DNA from: JAEUQQ01 sp963697285
Lineage (GTDB): Bacteria > Acidobacteriota > Vicinamibacteria > Vicinamibacterales > JAFNAJ01
Assembly (NCBI GenBank): GCA_963697285.1
Contig: CAVONI010000012.1
Location: 620,001-684,000, forward strand
Length of the DNA stretch: 64,000 nt
Direction: 5' to 3'
In this document: in pieces, positions 62,309-64,000 of the stretch
Numbering within the stretch: the stretch's first letter is position 1
Layout: every line of letters begins with the position of its first letter
Program-made: the position numbers and the translations under genes
Notes under the pieces: model-generated
The model's database searches: none
What the model saw: only the letters and a program-made list of their open reading frames with translations
Told to the model about the DNA's origin: nothing

Positions 62309-63432
62309 CCGAACGTCACGTGCCTCAGGCCGTCACCTTCGCCTCGCTGTTCGGCCGTCATGCGCCCGTCACGGCCAGCGCACACGGCCGCGTGAACCTG
62401 ATCGGCGAACACACCGACTACAACGACGGCTTCGTGCTGCCGACGATCATCCCGCAGGCGACGCACGTGACGCTCGCGTCGCGCGACGATCGCCGCGCGC
62501 GGGTGTTCAGCACGTTGCGAGCCGACGCGGGCGTCGTCGAGTATGGGCTCGGCGACGAACATCGCACCGGCCGCTGGATCGACTACGTGCAGGGGGTGAC
62601 GTTCGCCCTGGCGCGGGCAGGCCACACGCTGACCGGCTTCGACGCGTGGATCGACTCCGACGTACCGCTCGGCTCGGGTGTCTCGTCGTCTGCCGCGCTG
62701 CTGGTCGCCATGCTGCGCGCCCTGCGCGAGGCCAACGGGCTGGCGATTGACGACGTGCGACTGGCCCGGCTGGGACAGGAAGCCGAGAACGACCTCGTCG
62801 GCGCGCCGGTGGGCATCATGGACCAGATGTGCGCGTCGCTGGCCGACGAGCACGCGGCCCTGCTGCTCGACTGCCGCTCGTTGCACTACGAGCGGGTTCC
62901 CCTGCCCGAACACGCCGACCTGGTCGTGATCAACTCCGGGGTTGCGCACCGGCTCTCGGAGGGCGACAGCGGGTACGCGACACGCCGCCAGCAATGCGAC
63001 GCCGCGGCACACCTGCTCCACGTAGCGTCGTTGCGCGATCTCACGATGGCCGACCTGCCGCGCGCCATGGACCTTCCCGAACCACTCGGCAGGCGCGTGC
63101 GCCATGTGGTCACCGAGAACGCACGCGTCCTCGAGGCGGCGGCTGCCCTTCGCGCGGGGGATCTCGCGTCGGTCGGGCGGTTGTTCGCCGAGTCGCACAC
63201 GTCGATGCGTGACGACTACGAGGTGTCGGCGACAGAGGTCGATCTGCTGGTCGAGATCGCCGCAACTGACGACGAGATACACGGCGCGCGGCTGACCGGC
63301 GGCGGCTTCGGCGGCGCCATCGTCGCGTTTGCACGAGCTGGGGCGGGCCGTGCAGCGGCTCAGCGCATTGCCGCACGGTATGCTGATCGCTCACGGCAGA
63401 CCCCGACCATCCTCGTGCCCGTCACCACCTGA
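62305..63432 (+). CDS. galK: Galactokinase
   Basis: 375 residues. GHMP-kinase blocks are present: HGRVNLIGEHTDYNDGFVLP near residue 28, DVPLGSGVSSSAALLVAM, NDLVGAPVGIMDQM, and GARLTGGGFGGAIVAFA near the C-terminus. It phosphorylates galactose at C1 in the Leloir pathway. The ATG overlaps the stop of the short frame upstream; galT follows after 8 bp, so the two form an operon. Confidence 0.96.
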   Translation: MTERHVPQAVTFASLFGRHAPVTASAHGRVNLIGEHTDYNDGFVLPTIIPQATHVTLASRDDRRARVFSTLRADAGVVEYGLGDEHRTGRWIDYVQGVTFALARAGHTLTGFDAWIDSDVPLGSGVSSSAALLVAMLRALREANGLAIDDVRLARLGQEAENDLVGAPVGIMDQMCASLADEHAALLLDCRSLHYERVPLPEHADLVVINSGVAHRLSEGDSGYATRRQQCDAAAHLLHVASLRDLTMADLPRAMDLPEPLGRRVRHVVTENARVLEAAAALRAGDLASVGRLFAESHTSMRDDYEVSATEVDLLVEIAATDDEIHGARLTGGGFGGAIVAFARAGAGRAAAQRIAARYADRSRQTPTILVPVTT

Positions 63433-63440
63433 CCCTGACG

Positions 63441-64000
63441 ATGATCCTCGCCAACATCCAGCGTCCCCATCGGCGGCTCAACGCGCTCACCGGTGAGTGG
63501 GTGCTCGTGTCGCCCCACCGCACCCAGCGACCCTGGCAGGGGCAGGTCGAGGAGGGCGACACCAGCACGCTGCCGGCCTACGACCCGACGTGCTACCTCT
63601 GCCCCGGCAACGAGCGGGCAGGCGGCATCCGCAATCCCGACTACACGAGCACCTTCGTCTTCGACAACGACTTCCCTGCCCTGCTGCCCGACACGCCGCC
63701 CGCGCGCGCCGAGGCGGCCCACGGGCTCGTCGTGTCGGAGGGCGTACCTGGCATATGCCGTGTCGTGTGCTTCTCGCCGCGCCACGACCTGACGCTCTCG
63801 CGCATGCCGGTCGAGGACGTGCGCCGCGTCATCGACCTGTGGTGCGATCAGACGACCGAACTGGCCTCGCGCGCAGACATCCGGTACGTGCAGGTGTTCG
63901 AGAACCGCGGCGCCATGATGGGCGCGAGCAATCCCCATCCGCACTGCCAGATCTGGGCAAGCGGCGACGTCCCGAACGAACCCGCGAAGGAACTCGTCAC
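63441..64000 (+). CDS. galT: Galactose-1-phosphate uridylyltransferase (partial, cut by window end)
   Basis: At least 186 residues are visible. RRLNALTGEWVLVSPHRTQRPWQGQ, zinc-site cysteines in TCYLCPGNERAGG, YTSTFVFDNDFPAL and the catalytic NPHPHCQIW (nucleophilic histidine) identify GalT. It exchanges UDP between glucose-1-phosphate and galactose-1-phosphate. The remaining sequence lies beyond position 64000. Confidence 0.95.
   Translation, partial: MILANIQRPHRRLNALTGEWVLVSPHRTQRPWQGQVEEGDTSTLPAYDPTCYLCPGNERAGGIRNPDYTSTFVFDNDFPALLPDTPPARAEAAHGLVVSEGVPGICRVVCFSPRHDLTLSRMPVEDVRRVIDLWCDQTTELASRADIRYVQVFENRGAMMGASNPHPHCQIWASGDVPNEPAKELV

Overview
The window is one continuous high-GC bacterial segment with short intergenic gaps. 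Several features suggest an aerobic or facultative Acidobacteriota member, perhaps Vicinamibacteria: a TonB-dependent receptor with an N-terminal carboxypeptidase-regulatory-like domain, a membrane-anchored HTH-TPR regulator, a BNR/VPS10-like propeller protein, fused 2-oxoacid:ferredoxin oxidoreductase subunits and REP-type tyrosine transposases. The taxonomic placement is inference. No rRNA, tRNA or CRISPR array was recognised.

Region by region. 0.1-2.0 kb: a LacI-family regulator behind a pair of mirror-image operator-like sites, then a YbaK-type deacylase. 2.0-8.6 kb, minus strand: a tightly coupled cluster read as DsrC-like sulfur carrier, DsrM-like cytochrome b, DsrK-like iron-sulfur protein and cysteine-desulfurase-like enzyme, followed by a second class V aminotransferase, an acetyltransferase and a repeat protein. 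No DsrAB is present, which makes this the most intriguing module here. 8.9-20.2 kb: gamma-glutamyltransferase; a three-gene minus-strand unit (TonB-dependent receptor, BNR propeller, Ntn-hydrolase/TPR fusion); and a divergent membrane-bound HTH-TPR regulator. 20.4-23.2 kb: cyclopropane synthase, a CGGC protein and a SigZ-like sigma factor.

23.4-45.5 kb is a dispersed arsenic-resistance region: ACR3, an ArsP-like permease with two thioredoxin-fold proteins and a CcdA-like protein, arsC, arsM, a second SigZ-like sigma factor, and finally arsR-arsD-arsA. The promoters of ACR3, arsC and arsR share the same -35/-10/dyad layout, so one ArsR regulon is likely. Between these lie a heavily frameshifted ABC exporter, a collapsed MNT/HEPN toxin-antitoxin remnant, a Tat-exported phosphoesterase, korAB, a second TonB receptor and a HAD hydrolase.

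45.6-51.9 kb: envelope proteins, an osmoprotectant-type ABC system and a RAYT transposase bounded by inverted palindromic repeats that run into both neighbouring genes. 51.9-57.9 kb: housekeeping and envelope genes (amidase, GerMN protein, RNase PH, RdgB, sterol desaturase-like protein, Lgt). 58.0-62.0 kb: a PaoABC-like molybdenum aldehyde oxidoreductase in A-C-B order. 62.0-64.0 kb: intergenic palindromes, a probable GH97 remnant, galK and the start of galT.

Sequence caution: korA, the amidase gene and rdgB each carry a single +1 shift. The exporter at 27.6-30.7 kb carries roughly a dozen. Some of these may be sequencing errors.
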